From assembly GCF_014695715.1 (NCBI RefSeq), contig NZ_JACJOT010000013.1:434001-498000 (forward strand): 64,000 nucleotides of DNA, in the 5' to 3' direction. This DNA comes from Microcoleus sp. FACHB-68 (GTDB taxonomy: Bacteria > Cyanobacteriota > Cyanobacteriia > Cyanobacteriales > Oscillatoriaceae). Below are positions 43,314-54,200 of this stretch, piece by piece. A program made the translations under genes and the position numbers. The number at the start of each line of letters is the position of its first letter. Position 1 is the first letter of the stretch. The notes beneath the pieces are model-generated. The model worked only from the letters and a program-made list of their open reading frames with translations, was not told the DNA's origin and made no database searches.

Positions 43314-44118
43314 CTCTTATCTCTAGCAAACGATTTATGCAAAATGACTGTCTAGAATTCACAGAAGCAGACCTTGCTTCGTTAGATTTTAAGGCATATC
43401 TATCTTAGCGTTTAAGATTGGATATAGAATTTTCCAAAAAAAAAGAAAGCTTTCACCGAACGCCTTGCTGGATAATACTTTTAATAACTTACGAACCCGG
43501 ACATTTATCAGTCATCCCGATTAATTTGATAACTTTTGATTAAAATTCCCCAGTTTCTTCAGGGATAACGCAACTTTTCATTCGATTTGTTCTTTTTAAA
43601 TGGGGGGTAGATGATAAATTTTTATTATGAGAGTAATGAAAACCCCGCCGGCAGCCCTAACTTCTCATCGTTTCTACAAAAGGGTTGGCTGTACAAAAGA
43701 GTCTGCTTATAAATGCTCCCTATAAAGTAAAATATCAGTAACCTCACTGAGCCGGCAGTAACCAGCCTCATTTTTAACCGTACTTATACGCAGTGGGGGA
43801 TAATGGGCCAAATTTCAAGTTTTTCGGCGGCTATATTTTAGACAAAAGGCATAAATCAGAGATTTTAAAAGTCGAGATGTATTATCAGCCTGATTCTGTA
43901 TTAAAACGCTGTAGGATTAGTACACTAGAGCAGGCGCATTAACTGATTTACTTGCTTTAACAGTCACGTTGGCTTTAAAAAAGCAAGATTTCAAATACCT
44001 GTGCGAATAGCAATTAGCTATACCTACAGGTAGATTTAACCGAAAGCTGCGAACGTTAAAATTTGGGCATAAAGGCTAAATCTATAAACGTTTTGCAGAG
44101 CCAAACTAACTTTAAGCA
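43314..44118. other. Long intergenic region upstream of the Thr/Pro-rich protein gene
   Basis: About 800 bases without a gene I can support. It includes a nested hairpin: TACCTGT (43996-44002) pairs with ACAGGTA (44026-44032) around an inner ATAGC/GCTAT stem. The region should hold promoters of both divergent genes. A regulatory RNA is possible, but no known family is recognised. Confidence 0.45.
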
Positions 44119-44156
44119 GTTAGTGTACTAACATAAGGTTCTCCTAAGTGAGGAGG
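44119..44156 (+). promoter_or_regulatory. Two hairpins, the second hiding the Shine-Dalgarno
   Basis: GTTAG-TGTA-CTAAC (44119-44132) is followed by CTCCT-AAGTG-AGGAG (44141-44155). The second stem contains the strong Shine-Dalgarno AGGAGG (44151-44156) that lies five bases before the ATG at 44162. Folding would block initiation, so translation may depend on temperature, a protein or another RNA. This is read directly from complementarity; no experiment is implied. Confidence 0.5.
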
Positions 44157-44161
44157 TTTTC

Positions 44162-44734
44162 ATGGGAATTGAAAGAATGAAATTACTGACAGGGACGACC
44201 GTTTCACTGTTGCTTTCCGCCATCTCAATGTATCCGGCAGTTGCCGGCCAATCTGATGTGATCGCTCAGCAGCAGCCTATTGCCCAAAACAATATGCCGG
44301 CTTCTGAAATGATTAGAGGCACCATTAAAAGTATTGTTGGCGATGTGGTCACGATTCAGGAGCCTGATGGTCGAGTCAGACCGCTGACCGTTCGACGACC
44401 GGAAAGAGGGGCACTAGGACTGGTGCCGGGAATGGATATCATTGCCAGGATGGAAAACGGGCGTGTCGTTGATCTCGCCAGAGCACCGATGATGAACGAA
44501 GAAACGGTGCGGACGACCTCGACGACGACCACAACCACCATGCCAACCGTCCGAGAGACGATGACAACAACCACCCCAACAACCACCCCAACAATGCGAC
44601 CGGAACCTGTTGTCCGACCGGCACCGACGATGACAACCACCCCAACAGTGCGACCGGCACCTGTTGAGGTTGAAACCGCACCCGATAATACCTATTATGA
44701 AGCTCCCGCGCAGCCGGTGAGAGGGCTGTGGTAA
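44162..44734 (+). CDS. Exported Thr/Pro-rich protein
   Basis: 190 residues. A signal peptide (MKLLTGTTVSLLLSAISMYP, cleavage near AVAG) is followed by a small beta domain (about 45-100: MIRGTIKSIVGDVVTIQEPD, an OB-like or SH3-like strand pattern) and then a low-complexity tail rich in Thr, Pro, Arg and Val (about 115-185, with TTTTTTMP and repeated MRPEPVVRPAP). The tail looks like a flexible surface or wall-spanning segment. The ATG follows AGGAGG at good spacing but within a hairpin. A clear terminator follows. The family is not recognised. Confidence 0.72.
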   Translation: MGIERMKLLTGTTVSLLLSAISMYPAVAGQSDVIAQQQPIAQNNMPASEMIRGTIKSIVGDVVTIQEPDGRVRPLTVRRPERGALGLVPGMDIIARMENGRVVDLARAPMMNEETVRTTSTTTTTTMPTVRETMTTTTPTTTPTMRPEPVVRPAPTMTTTPTVRPAPVEVETAPDNTYYEAPAQPVRGLW

Positions 44735-44778
44735 TTTCACTGCACAATTTTGTGGCTAATTAAAGCCTGATTAATTAA

Positions 44779-44812
44779 GTAATGCCGTCCTAAAGGACGG
44801 TATTGCTTTTTA
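44779..44812 (+). terminator. Rho-independent terminator
   Basis: GTAATGCCGTCC then TAA and AGGACGGTATTGC make a 10- to 12-bp stem followed by TTTTTAAG. It lies 45 bases past the stop codon of the Thr/Pro-rich protein gene and is a textbook rho-independent terminator shape. Confidence 0.88.
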
Positions 44813-45009
44813 AGCTGTATTACTGAACTTCATACTTAAGCCATTGCCGGTTTTACAGACGATTTTCACCGGCAACACAAACTATTTAAAAATGTCAGAT
44901 GAATTTAGCAACAGCGTCCATAACGGATGAACAATTCGTTAAAATCTGTTGCAGTCTTGATAGCAGAACTCATTATTTCTCTGCCACTGGTTCAATGTAG
45001 GCCCAACCG

Positions 45010-45729
45010 ATGGATGGAAATCAACCGGCTTACCTGTTTGATTTTCTTGGCGTAGATATCTCACGCTGCATTAAAGATGAAATTATTAACGGCTGGATAT
45101 TACTGAGCCGTAAAATTACACTTTATCTTGACCCGCAAACTGGCCAAGTTTTAAAGACTTGGCAAAATCCCTGGAGTGGTGAAACGCTCAACGTTATGCA
45201 TCGCTCTTACGACTACCAAGAATTTGAAATTCCTCAACAAATCAAGGCTCACATCGCCCCGGAAATTTCCTCAGTTTCATTAGATATTAACCTGAAATTA
45301 CCGAACCCACTGGCAAAAAATCCCAAATTTTCCGAGCATTCTCCTGAAGAATTTATTCAATCTTCAGATTCTTATAAATTTATTTTTCCTACAAAAATGC
45401 TGAGTGATGAAACCCTCACGCCCGCTGATAACCGCGCTGTCGCACTTTCCTACTACCGCATGGGGCCTTGGGAACCTTGGATGAAAATGAAGGGAAAACC
45501 CGGCTTTTTAGTTTTGAATTACACCGGAACTAAAACAGATGCCTTTGAAGAACTGCATCCAGAAATTAAAGCCCAAATACAGCAGAGAATGCCGCTGTTT
45601 TACGAGGCTCCAACCCATCGCTTACAGCGGTCTATCGCCACCAGTTGGAGCCGGTTTGACGAACAGTTTGATGGGTATTTAAGAGGTGAAGAATTTCCCC
45701 TGCCGGCCCCCGTTGCTGAAGAAGTTTAA
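45010..45729 (+). CDS. DUF1838-like protein
   Basis: 239 residues, soluble, no signal peptide. The sequence LDPQTGQVLKTWQNPWSGETLNVMH, followed by an all-beta middle and ALSYYRMGPWEPWMKMKGKPG, matches what I recall of the DUF1838 family. No catalytic role is established. It has its own AT-rich promoter region behind the terminator at 44779 and converges on the dienelactone hydrolase gene 20 bases away. Confidence 0.6.
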   Translation: MDGNQPAYLFDFLGVDISRCIKDEIINGWILLSRKITLYLDPQTGQVLKTWQNPWSGETLNVMHRSYDYQEFEIPQQIKAHIAPEISSVSLDINLKLPNPLAKNPKFSEHSPEEFIQSSDSYKFIFPTKMLSDETLTPADNRAVALSYYRMGPWEPWMKMKGKPGFLVLNYTGTKTDAFEELHPEIKAQIQQRMPLFYEAPTHRLQRSIATSWSRFDEQFDGYLRGEEFPLPAPVAEEV

Positions 45730-45748
45730 ATCATCCAATTTTGCCGGC

Positions 45749-46450
45749 TCAAGTTAAATGCTCCTGAAAAAACGCCATTGTACGGCTGTTGGCAAGCTCG
45801 GCAGCGGCTTGATCATAGGATTGACCGCCTTCACGAGCAAAGGCGTGAGAGACGCTGGTGTAAGAATAAACCGTCACCTGTGGATGACCGCTGAGCTGTA
45901 CCCTAATAGTCGCTTGGGCTTCAGGGGGGACAAACTGATCGCTCTCCGCAATATGCAGCATCAGCGGCTTTTGAATATTGCCGGTTTCATCAAGATTATT
46001 TTCAATGCCAACGCCGTAATAGCCCACATTACACGCAGCATCCGAACGAGTCGCCATTAAATAAGCCAACTTACCACCCAGACAGAAGCCAACACTCCCC
46101 ACCTTGCCGGTGCATTCAGGCAGTTGTCTGAGCGTATTGAGCGTGGCAATGAGATCCTCAACCCCCTTATCTTCATCAAAACCTTGAAAAAGCTGTAATG
46201 CCTTATTCCAGTCTTCTTCGCTATGGTCATCTAATTGCACTTGAGGCTGCTGCCGCCAGAACAAATCGGGCACAAGAGCAACGTAGCCGGCAGCAGCGTA
46301 AGCGTCGGCTAAACGCCGCATCACCTGATTCACGCCGAAAATTTCCTGAATGATAATCATGCCGGCACCGGCACCCGCAGTCGGAGTTGCCAGATAGCCG
46401 CTGAAACTGCCGCCATCTAAGCTTGCGATCGCAATCTCTTGAGCGCTCAT
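45749..46450 (-). CDS. Dienelactone hydrolase family alpha/beta hydrolase
   Basis: 233 residues. The DLH nucleophile elbow is GFCLGG with a catalytic Cys, then Asp in HIAESDQFVP and His in VSHAFAREGG. The family opens dienelactones and related esters in the cytoplasm; many members have other ester or carboxyl substrates. IIIQEIFGVNQVMRRLADAYA near the start matches the family's second conserved segment. It stands between convergent and divergent neighbours and shows no operon. Confidence 0.93.
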   Translation of the reverse strand: MSAQEIAIASLDGGSFSGYLATPTAGAGAGMIIIQEIFGVNQVMRRLADAYAAAGYVALVPDLFWRQQPQVQLDDHSEEDWNKALQLFQGFDEDKGVEDLIATLNTLRQLPECTGKVGSVGFCLGGKLAYLMATRSDAACNVGYYGVGIENNLDETGNIQKPLMLHIAESDQFVPPEAQATIRVQLSGHPQVTVYSYTSVSHAFAREGGQSYDQAAAELANSRTMAFFQEHLT

Positions 46451-46565
46451 AAATCTTGGTTATTCGTTAGTTATTGAGAAGCAATGTTGCGTGAGATGAG
46501 GCAGCGATGGCCAGCTTGTGATAAAAAAGGGACATCCATAAAACGCGGCAACTGGACATCAACCA

Positions 46566-47156
46566 GTGAACACACCCAGCCACGCTATCATCAATCTGGC
46601 CATTCTTGGCAAACACCAGCCTTCACCCGCGACTATTCCCATCGTTATCGGTGCGATTTTACCTGATTTACCGATATTTATCTTTTATTTTTGGGCAAAA
46701 TTCTTCCTTCGCCTGCCAGAAAAGCAGATTTGGTCTGAAGCTTATTATCAACCGTTTTGGCAAAACATCACGGCCACCTTCCATTCCATCCCCCTTGCAG
46801 TAATGGGTGTGGCGGTTGCTCACTACTGCGGTTGGCCGGCAGTTAAACAAATCTGTCTCAGTGCGATTTTACATTCCCTGTGCGACTTGCCCCTGCACAA
46901 CGACGACGCCCACCGGCACTTCTTCCCTTTCAGCAATTACCGATTTATCAGTCCCGTATCCTACTGGAACCCTAGACACAACGGCGCAATTGGGGCGCTG
47001 ATTGAACTGTTAGCGGTATTGGCCGCCACGTTCCCAGTTTTGGGTTTAATCAACTCTTGGGCCGGCAAGGGAATTGTAATTGTGATTGATTTAGTGTACT
47101 TGATTGGATACCTTAACTTTTATGGTCGGGCGATTTGGGGAGTCCTAAAAATGTAA
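46566..47156 (+). CDS. YdjM-like integral membrane protein (putative metal-dependent hydrolase)
   Basis: 196 residues from a GTG start (GTGAACACACCC). About five membrane helices. Conserved polar residues of the YdjM/DUF457-type family are seen: TPSHAIINLAIL, GAILPDLPIF and LHSLCDLPLHNDDAHRHFFPFSNYRF with several His/Asp in a metal-site arrangement. Related proteins are described as membrane-bound metal-dependent hydrolases, but activity is unproven. An upstream frame (46484-46666) overlaps in another phase and lacks support. Confidence 0.7.
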   Translation: MNTPSHAIINLAILGKHQPSPATIPIVIGAILPDLPIFIFYFWAKFFLRLPEKQIWSEAYYQPFWQNITATFHSIPLAVMGVAVAHYCGWPAVKQICLSAILHSLCDLPLHNDDAHRHFFPFSNYRFISPVSYWNPRHNGAIGALIELLAVLAATFPVLGLINSWAGKGIVIVIDLVYLIGYLNFYGRAIWGVLKM

Positions 47157-47295
47157 GGGCAGTGAAGCGCGAAGATCGGGCGTGCAGGAGTCACTCAACT
47201 CCAAATCCTTTCACTGGTGAACTCTTTTCCTCTCCCAATCTCCCCGATCTCAAGAAGTGCGCGAACTAACCGGCTAATTTTCTGAGGTCGCTTTA

Positions 47296-48705
47296 ATGTA
47301 CCGATTGCGTTGCTTAATGCTGCTTTTACTGCTGAGTGGTTGTAGTGGGAATGTCAAATCTGGCAAGCCTGCAGAACCGGCCAAGGGCGATAATCGCCCA
47401 GCAGTAAACCCCGCCCCAGTTGGGGAAGCACAAACCCAGCCAACCTTGGCACCTGTGGCGGCTTCTGCCCCACTTCAACGACAGGTACGCACCCGATCAC
47501 TCTCACCCAAACCGATTCGCATCACTGTGGAAAGTTTGCCCAAACCCTACCACAGTAACAGCGCCTCCCGCTCTCCTGACGTTGTGCCGGTGCCGGCCAA
47601 CCCTGTGCTCGATGTTCCTGCCGGCTTTACCGTCAATGTCTTTGCCGAAGGGTTAGAAAAACCGCGCTGGTTGGCACTCACCCCTAGCGGTGACGTGTTG
47701 GTGACAGAAACGCCCCAAAATCGTATTCGCCTGCTGCGCGACACCGATGGTGATGGCGTTGCCGATACAACTAAAGTGTTTGCTACTGCGGAAAACAAAT
47801 TGCATTTACCGCTAGGGATGGCATTTGCCGGCGGCTACTTTTTCCTCGGCAATACGGACGAAGTGCGGCGGTTTCCCTACACTGCCGGCAGCGATAAACT
47901 CACGGGTGCCGGTGAAAAAATCGCGGATCTTCCTGGGGAAGGCTATAACCAGCATTGGACGCGCAATGTGGCTGTCTCGCCCGATGGCCAGAAGCTTTAT
48001 GTTTCCATTGGTTCAGAATCGAATGCAGATGAAGAACCGCTTCCTCGCGCTTCTGTGCAGGTTATGAATAAGGACGGTTCTGAGCAAAAAACCTTTGCCT
48101 ACGGTTTACGCAATCCTGTGGGACTCGACTTTCATCCCGTCACCGACGAACTTTACACCGCCGTTAACGAACGGGATGGTTTAGGGGATGATTTGGTGCC
48201 AGATTACCTGACGCGGATTCGTCAAGGAGAATTCTACGGCTGGCCTTATGCTTACTTCTCGCCGGCCAACCTCGACCCTCGTTTGGTGAAAAACGGCCAA
48301 AGTTTGGAGGCGGAATTGGTGAAGCGCACCCAAACCCCTGATGTGCTGTTTCAAGCGCATTCAGCGGCTTTGGGATTACAGTTTTATGATGGCCAGACGT
48401 TCCCGGAAAAATACCGCAATGGGGCGTTTGTTGCCTTTCGCGGCAGTTGGAACCGCAATCAAGGCACAGGTTATAAAATCGTGTTTGTGCCCTTCAATAG
48501 CAGTGGTCGTCCCCAAGGCGGCTATGAAGACTTTGTCACCGGCTTTCTACTCGACCCATCTGGCCCAACGACTTGGGGGCGACCTGTGGGGTTATTGGTA
48601 ATGCCGGATGGCAGTTTACTGTTTACTGAGGAAGGCAACAACCGGATATATCGCGTGCAATATCAGCCGGCGGCAGTACAGAGGCCGGCGCAAAATCCTT
48701 CCTAG
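47296..48705 (+). CDS. PQQ-type sugar dehydrogenase-like lipoprotein
   Basis: 469 residues. A lipoprotein signal with lipobox LLLSGC gives a membrane-anchored exported protein. After a Pro/Ala-rich linker (about 20-100) comes a six-bladed beta-propeller like soluble glucose/sorbosone dehydrogenases: FAEGLEKPRWLALTPSGDVLVTE, RNVAVSPDGQKLYVSIGS, YGLRNPVGLDFHP and GRPVGLLVMPDGSLLFTEEGNNRIYR. The cofactor is likely PQQ, but binding residues were not mapped and many cyanobacterial relatives have no proven substrate. Confidence 0.85.
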   Translation: MYRLRCLMLLLLLSGCSGNVKSGKPAEPAKGDNRPAVNPAPVGEAQTQPTLAPVAASAPLQRQVRTRSLSPKPIRITVESLPKPYHSNSASRSPDVVPVPANPVLDVPAGFTVNVFAEGLEKPRWLALTPSGDVLVTETPQNRIRLLRDTDGDGVADTTKVFATAENKLHLPLGMAFAGGYFFLGNTDEVRRFPYTAGSDKLTGAGEKIADLPGEGYNQHWTRNVAVSPDGQKLYVSIGSESNADEEPLPRASVQVMNKDGSEQKTFAYGLRNPVGLDFHPVTDELYTAVNERDGLGDDLVPDYLTRIRQGEFYGWPYAYFSPANLDPRLVKNGQSLEAELVKRTQTPDVLFQAHSAALGLQFYDGQTFPEKYRNGAFVAFRGSWNRNQGTGYKIVFVPFNSSGRPQGGYEDFVTGFLLDPSGPTTWGRPVGLLVMPDGSLLFTEEGNNRIYRVQYQPAAVQRPAQNPS

Positions 48706-48727
48706 CCTCAGATGTTCTGGGAATACA

Positions 48728-48760
48728 AAGAAAAACCCCCTTTTCCGTGAGGAGAGGGGG
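48728..48760 (-). terminator. Terminator for the FtsH gene (possibly bidirectional)
   Basis: CCCCCTTTTCC and GGAGAGGGGG form a GC-rich stem. On the minus strand it is followed by TTTTTCTTTG, a proper T-tail, placing it 43 bases past the FtsH stop codon. It lies between the convergent dehydrogenase and FtsH genes, so it may also stop the plus-strand transcript. Confidence 0.7.
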
Positions 48761-48802
48761 CTGGTGTGAGGTGTCAAAAGGAAACTTTATACAAACAAGC
48801 GA

Positions 48803-50641
48803 TTAAGCAACCGCAGCCATTTTTACATCGTTGGTGGCTAGCAAGTCTTGCAGTTCATCAGCATCAACGGTTTCTTTTTCAATCAGCATATCTGCCAATT
48901 TGTCCAGAACTTGCCGGTTGTTGACCAATACTTCCTTAGAACGCTTGTAGGCTTGTTCGACGAGGCCGCGAACTTCATCATCAATGGCAGCGGCGGTTTC
49001 TTCTGAGAAATCACGTTCCGCCATAATATCGCGCCCCAAGAACATATTACCTTGTTGGCGACCCAGCGCAACAGGGCCGAGACGATCGCTCATGCCGAAG
49101 CGCATGACCATTTGCCGTGCGACTCGTGCGACTTGCTGCAAGTCGTTGGACGCGCCGGTGGTGACTTCTTCTTCACCGAAGATAATTTCTTCGGCGATGC
49201 GACCACCTAAAGCGACGGCCATTTGATTTTGCAGGTAAGACCGGCTATACAAACCAGAGTCCATGCGTTCTTCGCTGGGGGTGAACCAGGTCAAACCGCC
49301 GGCGCGACCGCGAGGGATGATGCTAATCTTCTGCACGGGGTCATAGTCGGGCATCAACGCACCAACCAAGGCGTGACCGGCTTCGTGATAGGCAACTAAG
49401 GTTTTGCGCTTTTCGCTCATCACGCGGTCTTTCTTTTCTGGGCCGGCAAGGACGCGGTCGATGGCATCATTGACTTCATCCATTGAGATTTCAGTCAAGT
49501 TGCGACGGGCGGCGAGAATAGCGGCTTCGTTGAGCAGGTTAGATAAGTCTGCGCCGGTGAAACCAGGGGTACGACGGGCGATCTTTTCCAGATCCACGTC
49601 TTTTGCCAGGGTTTTGCCACGGGCGTGGACGTTGAGAATTTCCAACCGGCCAGCATAATCAGGGCGATCTACCACAACTTGCCGGTCAAACCGGCCTGGA
49701 CGTAGCAAGGCGGAATCGAGCACGTCGGGACGGTTGGTTGCGGCAATAATGATGATGCCGGTGTTACCTTCAAAGCCGTCCATTTCCGTGAGCAACTGGT
49801 TCAGGGTTTGCTCGCGTTCGTCGTTACCGCCACCTAAACCGGCACCCCGCTGACGACCAACGGCGTCAATTTCATCGATGAAGACGATGCAGGGGGCGTT
49901 TGATTTGGCTTGTTCAAACAAGTCGCGGACGCGGGAAGCGCCGACGCCAACGAACATTTCCACGAATTCTGAGCCGGAGATGGAGAAGAAGGGCACGCCG
50001 GCTTCCCCTGCAACAGCTTTCGCGAGGAGGGTTTTGCCGGTTCCGGGAGGGCCAACGAGCAGCACGCCTTTGGGAATTTTGGCACCCACGGCGGTGAAGC
50101 GATCAGCATTCTTAAGGAAATCGACAACTTCACTCAGTTCTAGTTTGGCTTGCTCAATGCCGGCCACATCGCCAAAGGTGACTTGGGTTTGCGGTTCCAT
50201 TTGCACTCTGGCTTTCGATTTGCCAAAGTTCATCGCCTGAGAACCTGGGCCACTTTGAGCGCGGCGCAGCAGGAAGAATAAGCCCACTAAAAGCAGGATG
50301 GGGAAAAACAGACTGCTCAGTGCTTTCAGCCAGAAGCCGTCATCGGTTTGCGGCAATACTTCGATATTGACCTTGTTATCGGTCAATATATTGATCAGAT
50401 CAGGGTCGTTGGGGGGTAGATTGACTAAGAATTTGCCGTCTTGGGCTTGAACTAATGCTTTAGTCCGGTCGGCACTAATACTGACTTTATCTACTTTTTT
50501 CCCTTCAACTTCCTCAATAAACTGGCTGTATCGCAGCGTTTGCCGGCTGGGGGGTTGTTTGTCAAAAAATGCAGTAAATAGTGCAATGACAACAATTGCT
50601 AGCAATGCGTACAGTCCCGCATTTCTCCACCGTTTATTCAC
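48803..50641 (-). CDS. ftsH: ATP-dependent zinc metalloprotease FtsH
   Basis: 612 residues. Two membrane helices (about 8-26 and 108-125) flank a short exported segment, then an AAA+ module with Walker A GPPGTGKT, Walker [10 protein letters not shown] and arginine-finger region [10 protein letters not shown], and an M41 protease domain with zinc motif HEAGH (H419, E420, H423). FtsH hexamers extract and degrade damaged membrane proteins; in cyanobacteria they take part in photosystem II repair and iron regulation, depending on paralogue. The paralogue was not resolved. The opening [17 protein letters not shown] matches cyanobacterial FtsH. Confidence 0.97.
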   Translation of the reverse strand: MNKRWRNAGLYALLAIVVIALFTAFFDKQPPSRQTLRYSQFIEEVEGKKVDKVSISADRTKALVQAQDGKFLVNLPPNDPDLINILTDNKVNIEVLPQTDDGFWLKALSSLFFPILLLVGLFFLLRRAQSGPGSQAMNFGKSKARVQMEPQTQVTFGDVAGIEQAKLELSEVVDFLKNADRFTAVGAKIPKGVLLVGPPGTGKTLLAKAVAGEAGVPFFSISGSEFVEMFVGVGASRVRDLFEQAKSNAPCIVFIDEIDAVGRQRGAGLGGGNDEREQTLNQLLTEMDGFEGNTGIIIIAATNRPDVLDSALLRPGRFDRQVVVDRPDYAGRLEILNVHARGKTLAKDVDLEKIARRTPGFTGADLSNLLNEAAILAARRNLTEISMDEVNDAIDRVLAGPEKKDRVMSEKRKTLVAYHEAGHALVGALMPDYDPVQKISIIPRGRAGGLTWFTPSEERMDSGLYSRSYLQNQMAVALGGRIAEEIIFGEEEVTTGASNDLQQVARVARQMVMRFGMSDRLGPVALGRQQGNMFLGRDIMAERDFSEETAAAIDDEVRGLVEQAYKRSKEVLVNNRQVLDKLADMLIEKETVDADELQDLLATNDVKMAAVA

Positions 50642-51256
50642 CGGGATCGAGCCTCCTAAAACTTTTATTTTTTGACGCGGACAGTTAGTATTGTTTATGT
50701 AAACTAATATTAACCGATTTTCAGCTAAATGCGGTAGTGGGGTATTGGAGCCGGCAGATTAAGAGGGTAAAGCTGCGTCTGGTAAGGATTTGAGACGTTA
50801 AGCTTGAGAAGTGTCTGCTGGGGTTGCTAGGCGGTGGCAGGGTTCACGTCTGTTGATTTCCCTGCCGGTATCTGCTTAGTTGTTCTGCCGGCACAATGTC
50901 CAGCGCGATGGCTGCTCTCATTTGGGAAGAGTGGCAAGGTGACTGGTTACATTCTTAGCGTAGCGTGTGCATTTATGAGATTGCCGGTTGTTATTCATAT
51001 TCTGTAACGTTGAGCGTTTCACTGTGCCGGCAATGGGGATAAATTTTTAACCACAGATAAACACAGATAGTTTCTTCGTGTTGTAGCGTTGGCTAGCGAA
51101 GCCTAGTCTCTGTTTCCCGCCTATTACCCACTTAATCGGCAGAGGTGTTAGAAGAGTTGTTTGCGGAAGATAATTAAGTTTCCTTCTCTTTCACCCTAGA
51201 GGTTGGGTGAGGCTGAGTATGCTATTGATATCGGCAACTGCACCCATCTGTTACTT
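50642..51256. other. Intergenic region with GCCGGC clusters and repeat copy 6
   Basis: Holds the divergent promoters of ftsH and the NACHT-HEAT gene. Several TGCCGGC/GCCGGCA sites are scattered here, and one dispersed repeat lies at 51044. No gene was found; the open frame upstream of the ATG at 51257 starts at TTG 51203 and is probably untranslated. Confidence 0.5.
51044..51070. repeat. Dispersed CAGAT intergenic repeat, copy 6 (short)
   Basis: TTTTTAACCACAGATAAACA then CAGATAG. This is the half-element form of the family seen at 10902, 22913, 32034, 34075 and 34851, lying 187 bases upstream of the NACHT-HEAT start. Confidence 0.65.
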
Positions 51257-54200
51257 ATGAATCAACCGCGTAAACCTCACGGTGCCCCTGCCAAACCAGA
51301 GGCGATTAACTGGCGTGAAGTCTGCCGCAAAATGCTGCAATCGCGCCGACAACTTGCCAGCAATTTGTTGATCTCTGGTATTGAAATCACCATTAAAGAT
51401 GAATTGGGTAACATTGAAGATGATTTTTTGAACAATGTCCTTGCTAAGGGACAAAGTTACAAAAGCGGCGGCAAACGCCTGACGATTATTGGCGAACCCG
51501 GTGTGGGAAAAACCACGCAGTTATTAAAAATTGCGGATTGGTTGCTGGATGATACCCCAAGCGATACAGAAACCGAGTTTGTTAAACCGCTACCGATTTG
51601 GATTTCCTTGGCGCAGGTGAAAAAACCCTTGCACCAGTATTTAAGAGAAGATTGGTTGCGCGAGGCGGCGAAAGAATTGGATAGTGCCCCATCGGCATGG
51701 GTGGAAGAATTTACACAATTGCTGAAAGATGGAAAAGTGTGCTTGCTGCTGGATGGTGCGGATGAAATGGGGGTTCCCGCTCTACTAGGAACGCTGGCGC
51801 AATCGCGTATAAGTCCATTGTTGAACAACGTGCTGATGGTGATCAGTTGCCGGCTTAATGTTTGGGAAGCGGCGGGAAATACGTTGGGGGGTACGTTATG
51901 GTATTTTGACACTTATAAAATGCTGGGTTTCAGTTATAGAGAAAGCAGCAACCGGGATCAGGTCAAACAATTTATTGATAAATGGTTTAACAAGTATTCC
52001 TCAATTCTCTCTGATGTGGAAAGGAGCAAGGGAAGTCAATTACGCGCCGCATTAAACGAATCCGGAAAAGAGCGAATCAAAGATTTAGCCCGCTATCCGC
52101 TGCATTTGTCGCTACTGTGCTTCACCTGGCAATCTAGGCAAAGAAAATTGCCCGATACGAAAGCCGAACTTTATCAGATATTTGTTGAGGCGCTTTATGA
52201 GTCTAAAAACAGTGTTTATCCTACCACCCCAGCGCAGCGGAAAAACTTAAATGCTGCCCTTGGACAGTTGGCGATGAAGGCAATTGATCAGGGATACAAA
52301 TCAATTTTGCCCTACAGTTTAGTCAACGAAGCGCTAGAGAAATTGCATCCAGAATTATTTGAGCAAGCCCTCACCTTGGGTTGGCTGAATCCTGTGGGGG
52401 GTGACACCCTAAACCCACTCAAATCTGCTTACGTTTTTTATCATCCCACGCTTCTAGAATATTTTGCTGCGTGTGAAATTGAGGATTGGCAATTTTTCTT
52501 GAAACCCTTACCCCACAACATCGAGCGAGACAATTACCGCATCTTTGAACCGCGATGGAAAGAGGTATTTTTGCTATGGTTGGGGCGTTTGGATGTGCCG
52601 GCAGAACAGAAAGAGGAGTTGATTAATTCTTTAATTGAGTTTGAGGATAGGTGCGGCGACTGGGACGCTATTGATAGAGCAAATAAAGGATTCTATGAAT
52701 TTAGAGCCTATTTTCTAGCAGCAGCCGGTATAACTGAATTTTGCCAGTATTCTAAAAGCGATGAAATAGTTAGACAAATCGTTAAATGGGGCTTTGGTTA
52801 CGTTAACAAACAACAGGAGTGGCAAACCTATCTCAATCCTATTCAAGAGGCAGCGAGAGACGTGTTGCCCCAGACACAGCGATCCAAAGTGATCACCGCT
52901 TTAGTCGAGTTAACCTGCACCTGTCAGCCTGAAGGAACTCGCAGGATGGCGGCAGAAAGTTTAGGGAATATCGACCCTGGTAACTCTGATGCCATCGGTG
53001 CTTTAGTCGAGTTAATAGGTAATTCTCAATCCCCAGAAACTCCAAAGATGGCGACAGAAAGCTTGGTGAATATCGGCACCGGCAACCCAACTGCTATCGG
53101 TGCTTTAGTCGAGTTCATAGGCAACTGTCAGTCTGAAGATACCTGCTGGAGGGTGGCAGAAAGCTTAGGGAAAATCGACCCTGGTAACTCTGATGCCATC
53201 CGGGCTTTAGTCGAGTTGACCCGCAATTCTCAGTCTGAATTTACCCGCAGAATGGCGGCAGAAAGCTTAGGGAAAATCGGCACCGGCAACTCTGATGCCA
53301 TCCGTGCTTTAGTCGAGTTAATTTGCAACTGTCAGGATAAATATACCCGCAGTCGGGCGGCATATAGCTTGAGGGAAATCGGCACCGGCAACCCAGATGC
53401 CATCGCTGCTTTAGTCGAGTTAACTCGCAACTGTCAGGATAAATATACCCGCAGGATAGCAGCAGGATGCTTGGAGGAAATTGGCATTGGCAACCCAGAT
53501 GCCATCGCTGCTTTCGTCGAGTTAATTCACAACTCTCAGTCTGAAAGAATGCGCTATTGGGCGGCAGAAAGCTTGGGGAATATCGACCCTGGTAACTCTG
53601 ATGCCATCGCTGCTTTCGTCGAGTTAATTCGCAACAGTGAGTCTGAAGGAATGCGCTATTGGGCGGTAGACAGCTTGAGGAATATCGACCCTGGCAACTC
53701 TGATGCCATCACTGCTTTAGTCGAGTTAATTCGCAACTGTCAGGATGAAGAAATCCGAGGGATGGCGGCAGGATGCTTGGGAAATATCGGCACCGACAAC
53801 TCTGATGCCATCACCGCTTTAGTCGAGTTAATTCGCAACTGTCAGTCTGAAGATACGCGCAGTCAGGCGGCATATAGCTTGGAGTACATCGGCACCGGCA
53901 ACCCAGATGCCATCACTGCTTTAGTTGAGTTAACCCGCAACAGTGAGTCTGAAGATACCCGCTATTGGGCGGCAAAATGCTTGAGGAAACTCGACCCTGG
54001 CAACTCTGATGCCATCGCTGCTTTAGTCGAGTTAACTCGCAACTGTCAGGATGAAGATACCTACAGGATGGCGGCAGGATGCTTGGGAAATATCGGCACC
54101 GGCAACCCAGATGCCATCAGTGCTTTAGTCGAGTTAATTCGCAACTGTCAGTCTGAAGATACGCGCAGTCAGGCGGCCTATAGCTTGGAGTACATCGGCA

